Source of the DNA: an uncultured Coriobacteriaceae bacterium
Lineage (GTDB): Bacteria; Actinomycetota; Coriobacteriia; Coriobacteriales; QAMH01
Direction of reading: 5' to 3'
DNA: 17,284 bases
Assembly (NCBI GenBank): GCA_902796975.1
Contig: CADBRF010000177.1
Coordinates: 1-17,284 of the forward strand
Shown: piece after piece, positions 1-6,951 of the stretch
How the letters are laid out: every line of letters starts with the position of its first letter
Position numbering within the stretch: the stretch's first letter is position 1
Notes under the pieces: generated by a model
Told to the model about the DNA's origin: nothing
The model's database searches: none
The model's input: the letters and a program-made list of their open reading frames with translations, nothing else
Made by a program: the position numbers and the translations under genes

Positions 1-2097
1 GCCGCTATCCTTTACCGCTTGCGCCCGCTCCTTGCGGGTCATGGCCGGTACGTCATAGGCGATGTGGCAGAGGAGGTCGAAGTCGTCCAGGTCGTCGCGC
101 CCCGTCTGGTCGCGTAGCTGCTCGATGAAGACGCCATGCTTCTCCAGCTCCTCGCAGATGGCCGCCTTCCGGTCCTCGCTGTTCCACTTCTTGATGAAGT
201 CGTCGAGGGTGCTGTACTGGTTCCTCATGTTCTTGCGCGTGTAGTCAACGAGGCTCTCGGTGTGCAGCTTGCCCATCCAGTAGTACTGGACCTGCTCGCC
301 GGTCACCTCGACGTCGAGGTCCGACACGTAGTACTTGACCGTTCCCGCTGGGGGCTCCGGCGGATCGATGATGATCGGGGGCTCGGGGTCATCGCCCCCG
401 CCCGGGGTATCGGGCGGATCGTAGATGACGGGCGGGTCCCCGTCGAAGCCCGGGTCGGCGAAGAGTCTTGTCGCGTTCTTGAAGTCGAGCACGGTGAAGT
501 ACAGCTTGCCCTTGCTCTCCTTGATGCGTGTGCCACGGCCGACGATCTGCTTGAACTCGGTCATGCCCTGCTCGCCGAACGTGTTGTCCAGGACGATGCA
601 CCTGCATGTCTTGCAGTTGACGCCCGTGGTGAGAAGCTTCGAGGTCGTGAGAATCGTCGGGAACGTCTCGTCGTCGTCCATAAACTTGTCCAGGATCTTC
701 TCGACCCCGTGGACGTCCCCGGTGCACCGCTGGATGTAGTCGGGGTGCTCCTGCACGACGTCGGCGTTCTCGTTGACGAGAGCCTGGCGCATGCGCTCCG
801 CGTGGTCGATGTCTTCACAGAACACGATTGTCTTCTGAAAGCGTCCCTCAGTTTTCAGGTACTCGGTTATTTTCTGAGCGACGATGGTGTCACGTCTCGT
901 GAACACAATCTTTCTGTTGATGTCCTTCTGTGTGTACTCCCGTTGCTCGATGAGCTCGCCGTTGTCGTCGAGCTGTCCCTCCTCGGGGATGAAGCCGTAG
1001 TCGTCGACGCTGAGATGGATGCGCTTCACCCGATACGGAGCGAGGAAGCCATCTTCGATGCCCTGCTTGAGAGAATAGGTGTAGACCGGCTCGCCGAAGT
1101 AGTTCGACGAAGATGTTTCCTTCGTCTCCTTCGGTGTTGCCGTCATGCCGATCTGCGTGGCACTCTTGAAGTAGCGCAGCACCCTTCGCCAGCTGGAATC
1201 CGCCCTCGCGCTTCCGCGATGGCACTCGTCCACGATAACGAGATCGAAGAAGTTAGGGTCGAGCTGCTCGTATGGCTGGGGCGCGTCCGGATCCTGTTTG
1301 TCCTCGTCCACAAGCTGTTGATAGGAGGAAAAGAAGACTTCATAGGCGGAATCTAGCTTTTTGCCCTGCGCCTTGGTCGTGACACTGTTGAGCGGCTTGA
1401 AGTCTCCCGAAATCGTCTGGTCGAGGAGGACGTTTCGGTCCGCCAGGTACAAAACTTTCTTTTTGAGTCCCGCTCTGCGCAGGCGCCAGACAATCTGGAA
1501 CGCCGTGTAGGTCTTGCCCGTGCCGGTGGCCATGACCAGCAGGATTCGATTCTGCCCCTTGGCGACTGACTCGACGACGCGATTGATGGCGATGCGCTGA
1601 TAGTAACGCGGGGTAATGGAATCATAGTCGTAGTAATAGGGCGTCTTGGTCTCTTCGGCCTGTTCTTCCGTGAGTCCGTGGGCAGCGCAATGGCGCTTCC
1701 ACAAGTCGTCCGGGGACGGGAACTCATCGAGGGGAATCTGGCGCTCTTTGCCCGTGGTCATGTCGTGCTCCATGAAGACATGCCCATTCGAGCTGTAGGC
1801 GAAGTCGACGTCTAGAATCGTTGCATAATCGATTGCCTGCTGTAGTCCGTTTCCAACGGTCTTCTGATAGTCCTTCGCCTCCACAACGGCGAGAGGCTGG
1901 TTCGCATCTGGCCAACACAGTTGGTAGTCCGTCTTGTTGCCCTTGTTAACACGCTTGCCGATACCACCGTCAATCGCAATCTTGCCATCGGTGAAGAAGT
2001 AGTCTTCACACGAAATATGGTCGAGATCCCAACCTGCTTTCTGGAGAGCCGGGGTGATGTAGCGTAGTTTGGTCGTCTCTTCGGTAAGGGATGTCAT
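1..2097 (-). CDS. hsdR: Type I restriction enzyme R subunit (HsdR, EcoEI-like), C-terminus cut off by window edge
   Basis: I translated this minus-strand frame by hand: 699 codons without a stop, running off the left edge. It is the ATP-dependent translocase/nuclease subunit of a type I restriction-modification complex. Residues about 1-130 form the HSDR_N nuclease domain with a PD-(D/E)xK-type site (D57, then E73-A-K75). The SF2 motor follows: Walker A ATGTGKT at 190-196, DECH box at 290-293, TATP motif III shortly after, and motif VI QxVGRGTR ending at R524. A Pro/Gly/Asp-rich linker at about 552-585 leads into the EcoEI-type C-terminal region. The start is chosen because GAGGGAGA lies just upstream, inside the end of the RHH gene, one base before this ATG; the two are almost certainly cotranscribed. 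hsdM and hsdS would lie beyond position 1. Family assignment is firm; EcoEI subtype is inferred from linker and motif style. Confidence 0.95.
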   Translation of the reverse strand, partial: MTSLTEETTKLRYITPALQKAGWDLDHISCEDYFFTDGKIAIDGGIGKRVNKGNKTDYQLCWPDANQPLAVVEAKDYQKTVGNGLQQAIDYATILDVDFAYSSNGHVFMEHDMTTGKERQIPLDEFPSPDDLWKRHCAAHGLTEEQAEETKTPYYYDYDSITPRYYQRIAINRVVESVAKGQNRILLVMATGTGKTYTAFQIVWRLRRAGLKKKVLYLADRNVLLDQTISGDFKPLNSVTTKAQGKKLDSAYEVFFSSYQQLVDEDKQDPDAPQPYEQLDPNFFDLVIVDECHRGSARADSSWRRVLRYFKSATQIGMTATPKETKETSSSNYFGEPVYTYSLKQGIEDGFLAPYRVKRIHLSVDDYGFIPEEGQLDDNGELIEQREYTQKDINRKIVFTRRDTIVAQKITEYLKTEGRFQKTIVFCEDIDHAERMRQALVNENADVVQEHPDYIQRCTGDVHGVEKILDKFMDDDETFPTILTTSKLLTTGVNCKTCRCIVLDNTFGEQGMTEFKQIVGRGTRIKESKGKLYFTVLDFKNATRLFADPGFDGDPPVIYDPPDTPGGGDDPEPPIIIDPPEPPAGTVKYYVSDLDVEVTGEQVQYYWMGKLHTESLVDYTRKNMRNQYSTLDDFIKKWNSEDRKAAICEELEKHGVFIEQLRDQTGRDDLDDFDLLCHIAYDVPAMTRKERAQAVKDSG

Positions 2098-2098
2098 A

Positions 2099-2305
2099 TC
2101 ATTTCTCCCTCTTCGAAAGTTCGTTCATCATGCACATGAGCATAAATGCGGAAAAGCTCATGCCCCTAAGTTCGGCTGCCTCTTTGGCACTGTCGCGGAG
2201 GTTTTCCGGGATTCGGAACGTCACCGCAACCTGCTTGCCATCGGCCAAGTAGCTGCGGATATCGGTTTCGTCCGCATTGCCCTTTACGAGCTCACTGTAT
2301 AACAT
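2099..2305 (-). CDS. Small ribbon-helix-helix (CopG/Arc-like) protein preceding hsdR
   Basis: A 68-residue protein with the order expected of a ribbon-helix-helix fold. A beta strand VAVTFRIP lies at about 26-33, helix 1 at about 34-48, a G-M-S turn, and helix 2 from SFSAFMLM to the end. RHH proteins dimerise, insert the strand pair into the DNA major groove and usually repress their own promoter; many are antitoxins. No toxin gene is adjacent: the next gene, one base after the stop, is hsdR, whose ribosome site lies inside this reading frame. Two short palindromes and an AT-rich TATAAT-like box lie just upstream. It may therefore be a transcriptional brake on the restriction subunit, or an orphan antitoxin. 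The fold is a pattern judgement; the role is inferred. Confidence 0.75.
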   Translation of the reverse strand: MLYSELVKGNADETDIRSYLADGKQVAVTFRIPENLRDSAKEAAELRGMSFSAFMLMCMMNELSKREK

Positions 2306-2321
2306 GGTGCGCCCCGTTCAT

Positions 2322-2369
2322 TTGCAGTTTGCAATACATATGCATGATAAAATTATATACTGTTGTATA
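2322..2369 (-). promoter_or_regulatory. Putative promoter/operator region of the RHH-hsdR operon
   Basis: Two perfect short inverted repeats lie in an AT-rich stretch upstream of the RHH start. TTGCA-GTT-TGCAA is at 2322-2334 and TATAC-TGTT-GTATA at 2356-2369. On the minus strand a TATAAT hexamer (2357-2352) overlaps the second palindrome, so it can serve as the -10 box. I found no convincing -35. An RHH dimer bound here would block transcription, which fits autoregulation, but binding is inferred. Confidence 0.45.
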
Positions 2370-2414
2370 AGTGTTAGTTGTGACAGCTGAGCCGCATCTC
2401 ATCGTCGCGCTTCA

Positions 2415-2465
2415 TTTCTCTCAAATGGAGAAACGTCCTTGTTAACCTCTTTGAGAAGTTAACAA
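2415..2465. promoter_or_regulatory. Two successive inverted repeats between the GNAT gene and the RHH gene
   Basis: TTTCTC and GAGAAA (2415-2420 / 2428-2433) form a 6-bp stem with a 7-nt loop. TTGTTAAC and GTTAACAA (2439-2446 / 2458-2465) form an 8-bp stem around an 11-nt loop that itself holds CTC/GAG. The second begins three bases past the GNAT stop. Neither is followed by a clear U-tract on the minus strand, so a canonical intrinsic terminator is only possible, and operator sites are an alternative. Confidence 0.4.
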
Positions 2466-2467
2466 AA

Positions 2468-3085
2468 CTATTGACTGAAGAAGCAAGTTTGACGCCTGCA
2501 ATAGCCATGATTCCCTGAGAGTGCCGCAGTTTCACCCCAAGGCGGCATTTCGTCGAACTGAGTGAAGAGGAGGATGGGATTATTAGCCCCTACCCCCTTC
2601 TCATACGCCCACCTATCCCACTCGTCCTCTTCCACGTGGATGATGCCGCGCTTGGCAAACCCAAGCTTGCCCAGCAGACTCTGCATGACAGTGTTATCGG
2701 GATGCGTGTCGATTCTCAGATGGCGGCACTGGTCAAAGGCCCAGTTCAGACAGAAGGTCCCCGTGCCGGGAACAGACCCATCTGCTGCAATCCGATGCAC
2801 GACGCCATAGGCAGAATCGTTCATCCAGCTGCCGTCCTCGATGGTCCGGTAGGTCGGCTCGACGCCTTCCCCAAAGTCGTAGAAAAACGTGGCGATAATC
2901 CGCCCGCCATCGGTGCAGACGTAGCTCTTGCCCCGAGAGATGTCGTCCTCCAGCAGCTGCCGGGGCGGCCAGTTGGTAGGGCTCCACTGGTTGGGGTTGC
3001 CATGTTCCGCCATAAACGCCCGCGCGCCCGCATAGATTTCCTCCATGCGGGGCAGGTCATCATATGTCGCATGCTGTATTTCCAC
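2468..3085 (-). CDS. GNAT family N-acetyltransferase
   Basis: A 205-residue protein expected to transfer an acetyl group from acetyl-CoA to an unknown amine. The N-terminus (I-x-x-A-x-x-x-D at 3-10, then an I-Y-x-x-A-R helix) and the late segment LRIDTHPDN (123-131) followed by M-x-x-L-L-x-K-L-GF-x-x-x-G are typical of a GNAT subgroup common in anaerobic gut bacteria. The acetyl-CoA loop is less canonical than Q/R-x-x-G-x-G/A, being represented by S-V-P-G-T-G near 104-109. About 25 residues after the core look like a variable tail. The start is GTG at 3085, chosen because GGGGAGG lies five bases upstream. It follows the PNPOx/ferredoxin gene by 39 bases on the same strand, so cotranscription is likely. 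Confidence 0.85.
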   Translation of the reverse strand: MEIQHATYDDLPRMEEIYAGARAFMAEHGNPNQWSPTNWPPRQLLEDDISRGKSYVCTDGGRIIATFFYDFGEGVEPTYRTIEDGSWMNDSAYGVVHRIAADGSVPGTGTFCLNWAFDQCRHLRIDTHPDNTVMQSLLGKLGFAKRGIIHVEEDEWDRWAYEKGVGANNPILLFTQFDEMPPWGETAALSGNHGYCRRQTCFFSQ

Positions 3086-3124
3086 AGGCGCCTCCCCAAG
3101 TGCTCCTCAGCGTCAACAAGTCCC

Positions 3125-3832
3125 CTATCGCTTTTCAATCGCTTCTGCTGGGCAGTTCTCGTAGCAGAGCCCACAGTGCAGGCAGTTGCGCTGCTCGATG
3201 AAAGCGAGGCCATCGGCATCCCAAGTTATGCACTGACTGGGGCACACATCCACGCAAGTGCCGCAGGAAGTGCACTCCTCCATCACGCAAAATCCGCCCT
3301 CATGCGCAGGAGCCCCACCGACCTCGAATGCCTTGCGCACGATAGGTTTCTGGCCTAGGTCGAAGAACTCGCCCGCGCCCCGTGTGATGCGAAACGCGTC
3401 GCAGATGTAGCGCTCCTCGCCGGGATAGATCTCGTTCATCGAGGGGTTCTGCTCGAACATCTCGTCGATGAGGGCACGGTGCTCGGCCTCGTCGGCAACG
3501 CGTTCGGCAACCCCCTTCAGCCGGCAGGTGCGGTAGTCGGTCGTCTGCGCCACAATCGCCACATGGGGGTTGGCGCAAATCTCGGCATGCACGGCCTTGC
3601 CCCGCGGCATGAGAAAGTAGGGCAGGCCGTCCTTCACCATCATGATATCGATGATGCGCACGTTGGGTGTGCCATCTGCGTCAATAGTGGCAAGCGCACA
3701 ATCGCGCACCCGGCGCATGAAGGCAAGACACCACGCCGCATCAATCTCGTCATAGCCCGCGACGGGAATCCGCCCGCTCGCGTGCAGACCAAACTCCTCT
3801 TCGTTCTGGATGTTCTCCCTCTTCCACGACAT
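3125..3832 (-). CDS. Pyridoxamine 5'-phosphate oxidase-like FMN split barrel fused to a 2[4Fe-4S] ferredoxin
   Basis: A 235-residue two-domain redox protein. Residues about 28-150 resemble the PNPOx-like FMN-binding split barrel: A-L-A-T-I-D-A-D-G-T-P-N-V-R near 46-59, then K-D-G-L-P-Y-F and R-G-K-A-V-H. Residues 185-235 are a bacterial-type ferredoxin with two intact motifs, C187-x2-C190-x2-C193-x3-C197-P and C217-x2-C220-x2-C223-x3-C227-P. The ferredoxin probably carries electrons to or from the flavin in the cytoplasm; the substrate is unknown and it is unlikely to make PLP. The start at 3832 has AAGGAAAGGGG upstream. GNAT follows downstream on the same strand. Domain calls are confident; the role is inferred. 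Confidence 0.85.
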   Translation of the reverse strand: MSWKRENIQNEEEFGLHASGRIPVAGYDEIDAAWCLAFMRRVRDCALATIDADGTPNVRIIDIMMVKDGLPYFLMPRGKAVHAEICANPHVAIVAQTTDYRTCRLKGVAERVADEAEHRALIDEMFEQNPSMNEIYPGEERYICDAFRITRGAGEFFDLGQKPIVRKAFEVGGAPAHEGGFCVMEECTSCGTCVDVCPSQCITWDADGLAFIEQRNCLHCGLCYENCPAEAIEKR

Positions 3833-4102
3833 CGCCCGCCCCTTTCCTTAAGCTCGGCTACAACCACTTGCATACCGCCCTGACCCATGATTCCATTCCC
3901 ATTATCATCCGGAGTGCCCCAATGTAGCCCGTTAAACGCCGGACAACAGATGGCCTGGGCATGCACCCGCGCGGGATTGAAGCACATGGGCAACAGATCG
4001 CACAAACCGTTACCTCCCAGATGCCAGGACGGCAGTTCTGCGCGTTCAAGGGAACGTCGCCCGCTGCCATAATGAAACCATAGATGACGAGAGGAGGTCA
4101 CC
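3833..4102. other. Divergent intergenic region without a supported gene
   Basis: This 270-bp stretch separates the PNPOx/ferredoxin gene (minus) from the cysteine-rich gene (plus). A candidate plus-strand promoter is TTCAAG (4045-4050), 17 bp, CATAAT (4068-4073), ahead of the ribosome site GAGGAGG before 4103. CAACAGAT occurs twice. Open frames exist on both strands but I could not recognise a protein in them. A relic gene on the minus strand cannot be excluded. Confidence 0.4.
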
Positions 4103-4474
4103 ATGTGCTATGCAGGATCATGCAATCCGGCGTGCGGCAAGTGCCGACCTCGGCGCATCCTCGAGGTCGCCTGCCCCGCATGCGGTGAGCAGAACCAGAT
4201 AACGCGAGAAGAATATCTGCTCGTCACCCGCATGCCGCACGAGCCCAACATCATCGAGCGCAAGCTGCTCGAACGCGGCCGCGTCGAGCCTCCCCGTTGC
4301 TCGCGCTGCGGGGCCGAGCTCCTCAAGGCCTACCAGGAGAAGTACCCGCCCCTCCCCTGCACGAAATGCAACATCATCTGCGGCTTCCCCTGCGGCCAGC
4401 GCGTGACCCCCTATGATCCTGCCACCTCCCGCTGCCCCGCCAAGGTGCCCCTCGCGCTGCTAGACGAGGAATGA
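4103..4474 (+). CDS. Cysteine-rich zinc-ribbon-like protein of unknown function
   Basis: A 123-residue protein with 13 cysteines, none in a recognisable ferredoxin motif. The N-terminus has C2-x4-C7-x3-C11-x2-C14. CPACG (C24, C27) and CSRCG (C66, C69) look like the two knuckles of a zinc ribbon separated by a charged segment of about 38 residues. C86-x2-C89-x3-C93-x3-C97 forms a third cluster, and C111 is near the end. A structural zinc or metal-storage role is plausible, but I do not recognise the family. The start is supported by GAGAGGAGG about six bases upstream and a CATAAT box at 4068-4073. The coiled-coil gene follows on the same strand. No signal peptide or membrane segment. Confidence 0.75.
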   Translation: MCYAGSCNPACGKCRPRRILEVACPACGEQNQITREEYLLVTRMPHEPNIIERKLLERGRVEPPRCSRCGAELLKAYQEKYPPLPCTKCNIICGFPCGQRVTPYDPATSRCPAKVPLALLDEE

Positions 4475-4510
4475 GGCGGGCTGGCAGTAGAACGGTAAGC
4501 TCCATACACG

Positions 4511-5074
4511 ATGCGCAATCCATTTCCCTCATCACCCGCAATGACGTGGGGGCGGAACTGTCACTACGCGCCGTCAAGACTCGGCGGTATACTTTTCAGC
4601 GGAGTAAACCCATCGAAGGGAGCGCACACGAACTTCAAGGAACGCACAGACGAGCTCAAGGGCAAGCTCGGCAATCTGCAGGACAAGGTCAAAAGCGCTG
4701 CAGAGACCGCAGCTCTCAACGGCTTGGAGAAGAAAGACGACCTGAACGACCTGCTCGACACGGCTAAGGGCAGCCTCGCGAGCGCGCAGGAGAATTACCG
4801 TCTCGCCGCTGAGCAGGCGCAGGGCAAGGCATCCAGCAAGCTCCTCGAGGCGCAGATGAACCTCGCTGCAGCTCGTGACGAGCTCAAGGACGCCAAAGCC
4901 GAGCACGACAAGAAGAGCGATGCTGCGGCCATCCGCAAGACGCTCGACTATGCTTCCCAGTGCCAGGATTTCGCCGACATGCTGGTGGAAGAATCGAAGG
5001 TCGCCATGCTGGAGGCAGCCAAGATGGCCGATGCCTACCGCGAGGAGTACGGCGAGGAGCCCGTCCTCGAATAA
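4511..5074 (+). CDS. Alanine/lysine/glutamate-rich coiled-coil protein, start uncertain
   Basis: The confident part begins near residue 41 (NFKERTDELK) and runs to residue 187. It is almost wholly helical, rich in A, E, K, D and L with heptad-like spacing, so an elongated coiled coil is expected. It has a single cysteine there (C153), no signal peptide and no membrane helix. I do not recognise the family; scaffold- or PspA-like helical proteins are only superficially similar. The start is odd. ATG codons at 4511 and 4541 lack a good ribosome site and the first 39 residues look non-coding. A GAAGGGAG site at 4615-4622 instead precedes an in-frame ACG at 4628, with a TATACT box at 4588-4593. 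The true N-terminus may be at 4628. Confidence 0.7.
   Translation: MRNPFPSSPAMTWGRNCHYAPSRLGGILFSGVNPSKGAHTNFKERTDELKGKLGNLQDKVKSAAETAALNGLEKKDDLNDLLDTAKGSLASAQENYRLAAEQAQGKASSKLLEAQMNLAAARDELKDAKAEHDKKSDAAAIRKTLDYASQCQDFADMLVEESKVAMLEAAKMADAYREEYGEEPVLE
4588..4622 (+). promoter_or_regulatory. Possible -10 box and ribosome site for the coiled-coil gene
   Basis: TATACT at 4588-4593 resembles a -10 box without a clear -35. GAAGGGAG at 4615-4622 is a good ribosome site, but the codon at the right spacing in the correct frame is ACG (4628). If real, the message would start near 4600, after the ATG codons at 4511 and 4541. Confidence 0.35.
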
Positions 5075-5076
5075 AC

Positions 5077-5127
5077 AAAAAAGTCGCCCCACCAGCCAGT
5101 TTCCCCAGCGACTTTTGGCTGGTGGGG
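5077..5127 (+). terminator. Interlocked double hairpin after the coiled-coil gene
   Basis: Two perfect stems overlap in A-B-A'-B' order. A is AAAAGTCGC (5079-5087) pairing with GCGACTTTT (5108-5116). B is CCCCACCAGCC (5087-5097) pairing with GGCTGGTGGGG (5117-5127). Stem A ends in a T-run and could terminate plus-strand transcription just past the stop at 5074. Read on the minus strand, stem B is followed by CGACTTTTTT and could terminate transcription from the right. The stems exclude each other because they share base 5087 and there is no linker. Confidence 0.75.
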
Positions 5128-5231
5128 GGGATGGCTGGCAGCACGACAGATGAGGTTCAACATCCACGAGAAGATGCAAGACTCCTCACTTATCTCCCCA
5201 TCTTGGAATCGAACAGTTCGCCAGATTCCAT

Positions 5232-5272
5232 AAAAAAGAGTCGCCCGCGGCGAATCAAACGTCGCGGACGAC
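5232..5272 (-). terminator. Intrinsic terminator of the LysR-linked oxidoreductase operon
   Basis: A GC-rich stem pairs 5240-5252 with 5260-5272 (GTCG, one mismatch, CCGCG, a G-U wobble, CG) around a 7-nt loop. On the minus strand it is followed by CTCTTTTTT. It lies about 30 bases past the oxidoreductase stop. Confidence 0.85.
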
Positions 5273-5301
5273 CTTGTGAGTTCAACTCTTGCTATCTATG
5301 C

Positions 5302-6888
5302 CTACCAGCGATCCTTAAACTGCTCGGCATCAGATTCTTCTGCCGCAGAAATGTCATGATCGGTGACGATTGCCTTGGCAACGATTGAGCCGGCAACACC
5401 GCCCACGCCAGAAAGAGGATGGACGCTCTGGCCGCCCATATAGAGGTTCTTGATAGGTGAGCGGTAGTTGGAGTAGCCCGGCATCGGACGCCAATTGAAC
5501 TCATCGTACCAGCGCAGTGTGCCGTGACCCAAATCGCCGTTGGTCATGACGAACATCTCGTCGAGTTCCTTGGGTGTGTAGCCGTTTGCATAGAGGACGT
5601 GATCCTTGAGACCCGGCGCGAAGTCGTTCAGAGAATCGATCCAGTTCTCAAGCAGCTCTGCCTTGGCGTCTTCGTCCCACTCGCGCTCCCAGAGCTGGCC
5701 TGTGACCGGGAAGGCATAGCCGGTGAGGACGTGGTGGCCTTCCGGCGCGAAGGTACCCGGCTCCTCGTAGTAACTCGGCATGTATGACATGGAGAGCATC
5801 TTCTTCGGGATACGCCCGCACTTGTATTCGGCAAATGCCTCTTCTGCATAGTGGAAGCCCGGAGGCGTAATGCCGAAGAATCCGCCATAACACTCCTCGG
5901 GGAAACCAAAGTCGGGCAGGGCATCGAGAGCCAGGTTCAGGGTGACACCGCCGCACTCGTACTTGATTTCGTGCAAGCCGCGCTTGAATCCTGCGGGAAG
6001 CTGCTCCCGTTCTTCCTCGCTTACGAGCTTACTGAATGTCGTCGGCGGCTCGATTTCGCTTACGACGGCCACACGAGCATTGTAAATTTCTCCACCTTCG
6101 ACCTCGACGCCGCAAGCCGCGCCGTCTTTGGTGAGAATCTTCACGACATTCGCGCCGCGAATGACATCGACGCCAAAGGATTTAGCGCATTCCTCGAGCG
6201 CACGTCCAACTTCCTTCAGACCACCCTTGATGAAGCCCCAAGGATGGAGCATACGGCCCAGACAGAAGAAGAAGGGGGCGTCGGAGGGACCAGCCGTGGA
6301 ACCCTCCATGAGAGTGAGGAAGGATGCCTTGACGTAGTCGTTTTCGAAATAGTTGTCGAGGATGTCACGCGGAGTGCCGAAAAGCATGTCGCGGCACATG
6401 CGCTCCATCTCGACGCTAGAGGACATGGCACCCACGAACTTAGACATCTTGGGCGGTTCGTTCATCTGCTCCAAACCGAACATCTTGCCGACAGCACCCC
6501 AGTTCTTGATGAACTCCATGAAGGCCACTGCGTCATGATCGGAGAAGCGGCCGAATTCTTCGGCTGTGTCCTTGAAGTCGGGGAAGATGCGTAAATACTG
6601 ACCATCGCCAAAGGAGGTCGTGAGAGTTGGCTTGCAGGGAACTTCCGTCAAACCGAACTTAGTGGTGAGCTCGAGATCGTGGTTCACTTTGGGATGCACG
6701 TAGAACTCGCCAGTCGCGGCGGGGCTAAACTTGTAACCTGGCTTCATCTCCACGGTCATGGCAGTACCGCCGATAAATTGGCTGCGCTCCAAAACAGCCA
6801 CCTTAAGGTTGGCATCTTTTGCCAAATAGGCCGCCGTTACGAGAGCCGGAGTATTGCCGCCGATGATGACGACATCGTAATCTGCCAT
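5302..6888 (-). CDS. FAD-dependent oxidoreductase, phytoene dehydrogenase-like
   Basis: A 528-residue flavoprotein. The N-terminus is a Rossmann dinucleotide-binding fold: strand YDVVIIG, then GGNTPA (10-15) where GxGxxG is usual, then E34 in VLERSQFIGGTA binding the ribose. The C-terminal NLYMGGQSVHPLSGVGGVAGS segment is the second FAD-binding motif of phytoene desaturase/PYROXD2-like enzymes. No signal peptide or membrane anchor, so probably cytoplasmic. The family desaturates or isomerises hydrophobic substrates; the substrate here is unknown. It is the last gene of a three-gene minus-strand operon after two small unknown proteins, ends in an intrinsic terminator, and faces a divergent LysR regulator. 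Lack of carotenoid genes nearby argues against phytoene as substrate. Confidence 0.9.
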   Translation of the reverse strand: MADYDVVIIGGNTPALVTAAYLAKDANLKVAVLERSQFIGGTAMTVEMKPGYKFSPAATGEFYVHPKVNHDLELTTKFGLTEVPCKPTLTTSFGDGQYLRIFPDFKDTAEEFGRFSDHDAVAFMEFIKNWGAVGKMFGLEQMNEPPKMSKFVGAMSSSVEMERMCRDMLFGTPRDILDNYFENDYVKASFLTLMEGSTAGPSDAPFFFCLGRMLHPWGFIKGGLKEVGRALEECAKSFGVDVIRGANVVKILTKDGAACGVEVEGGEIYNARVAVVSEIEPPTTFSKLVSEEEREQLPAGFKRGLHEIKYECGGVTLNLALDALPDFGFPEECYGGFFGITPPGFHYAEEAFAEYKCGRIPKKMLSMSYMPSYYEEPGTFAPEGHHVLTGYAFPVTGQLWEREWDEDAKAELLENWIDSLNDFAPGLKDHVLYANGYTPKELDEMFVMTNGDLGHGTLRWYDEFNWRPMPGYSNYRSPIKNLYMGGQSVHPLSGVGGVAGSIVAKAIVTDHDISAAEESDAEQFKDRW

Positions 6889-6951
6889 CGTGTCCTTCTT
6901 TCTCTTCGCATTTCTTGTTCACGCAGGTCTGTGCCCACGCTAACGCCCTTG

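Noticed and set aside
136..1356. A 406-codon plus-strand open frame across hsdR
   Set aside because: It is antisense to a frame carrying all type I helicase and nuclease motifs, and its own translation has no recognisable domain.
2636..3358. A 240-codon plus-strand frame across the GNAT gene and the ferredoxin end
   Set aside because: It runs antisense across two recognised genes, including both ferredoxin cysteine motifs.
3640..4104. A 154-codon minus-strand open frame spanning the gap before the cysteine-rich gene
   Set aside because: It overlaps the start of the PNPOx/ferredoxin gene in another frame and has no recognisable domain or ribosome site. A relic is possible but unsupported.
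5851..6594. A 247-codon plus-strand open frame inside the FAD oxidoreductase gene
   Set aside because: It is antisense to a well-supported enzyme and has no motif.
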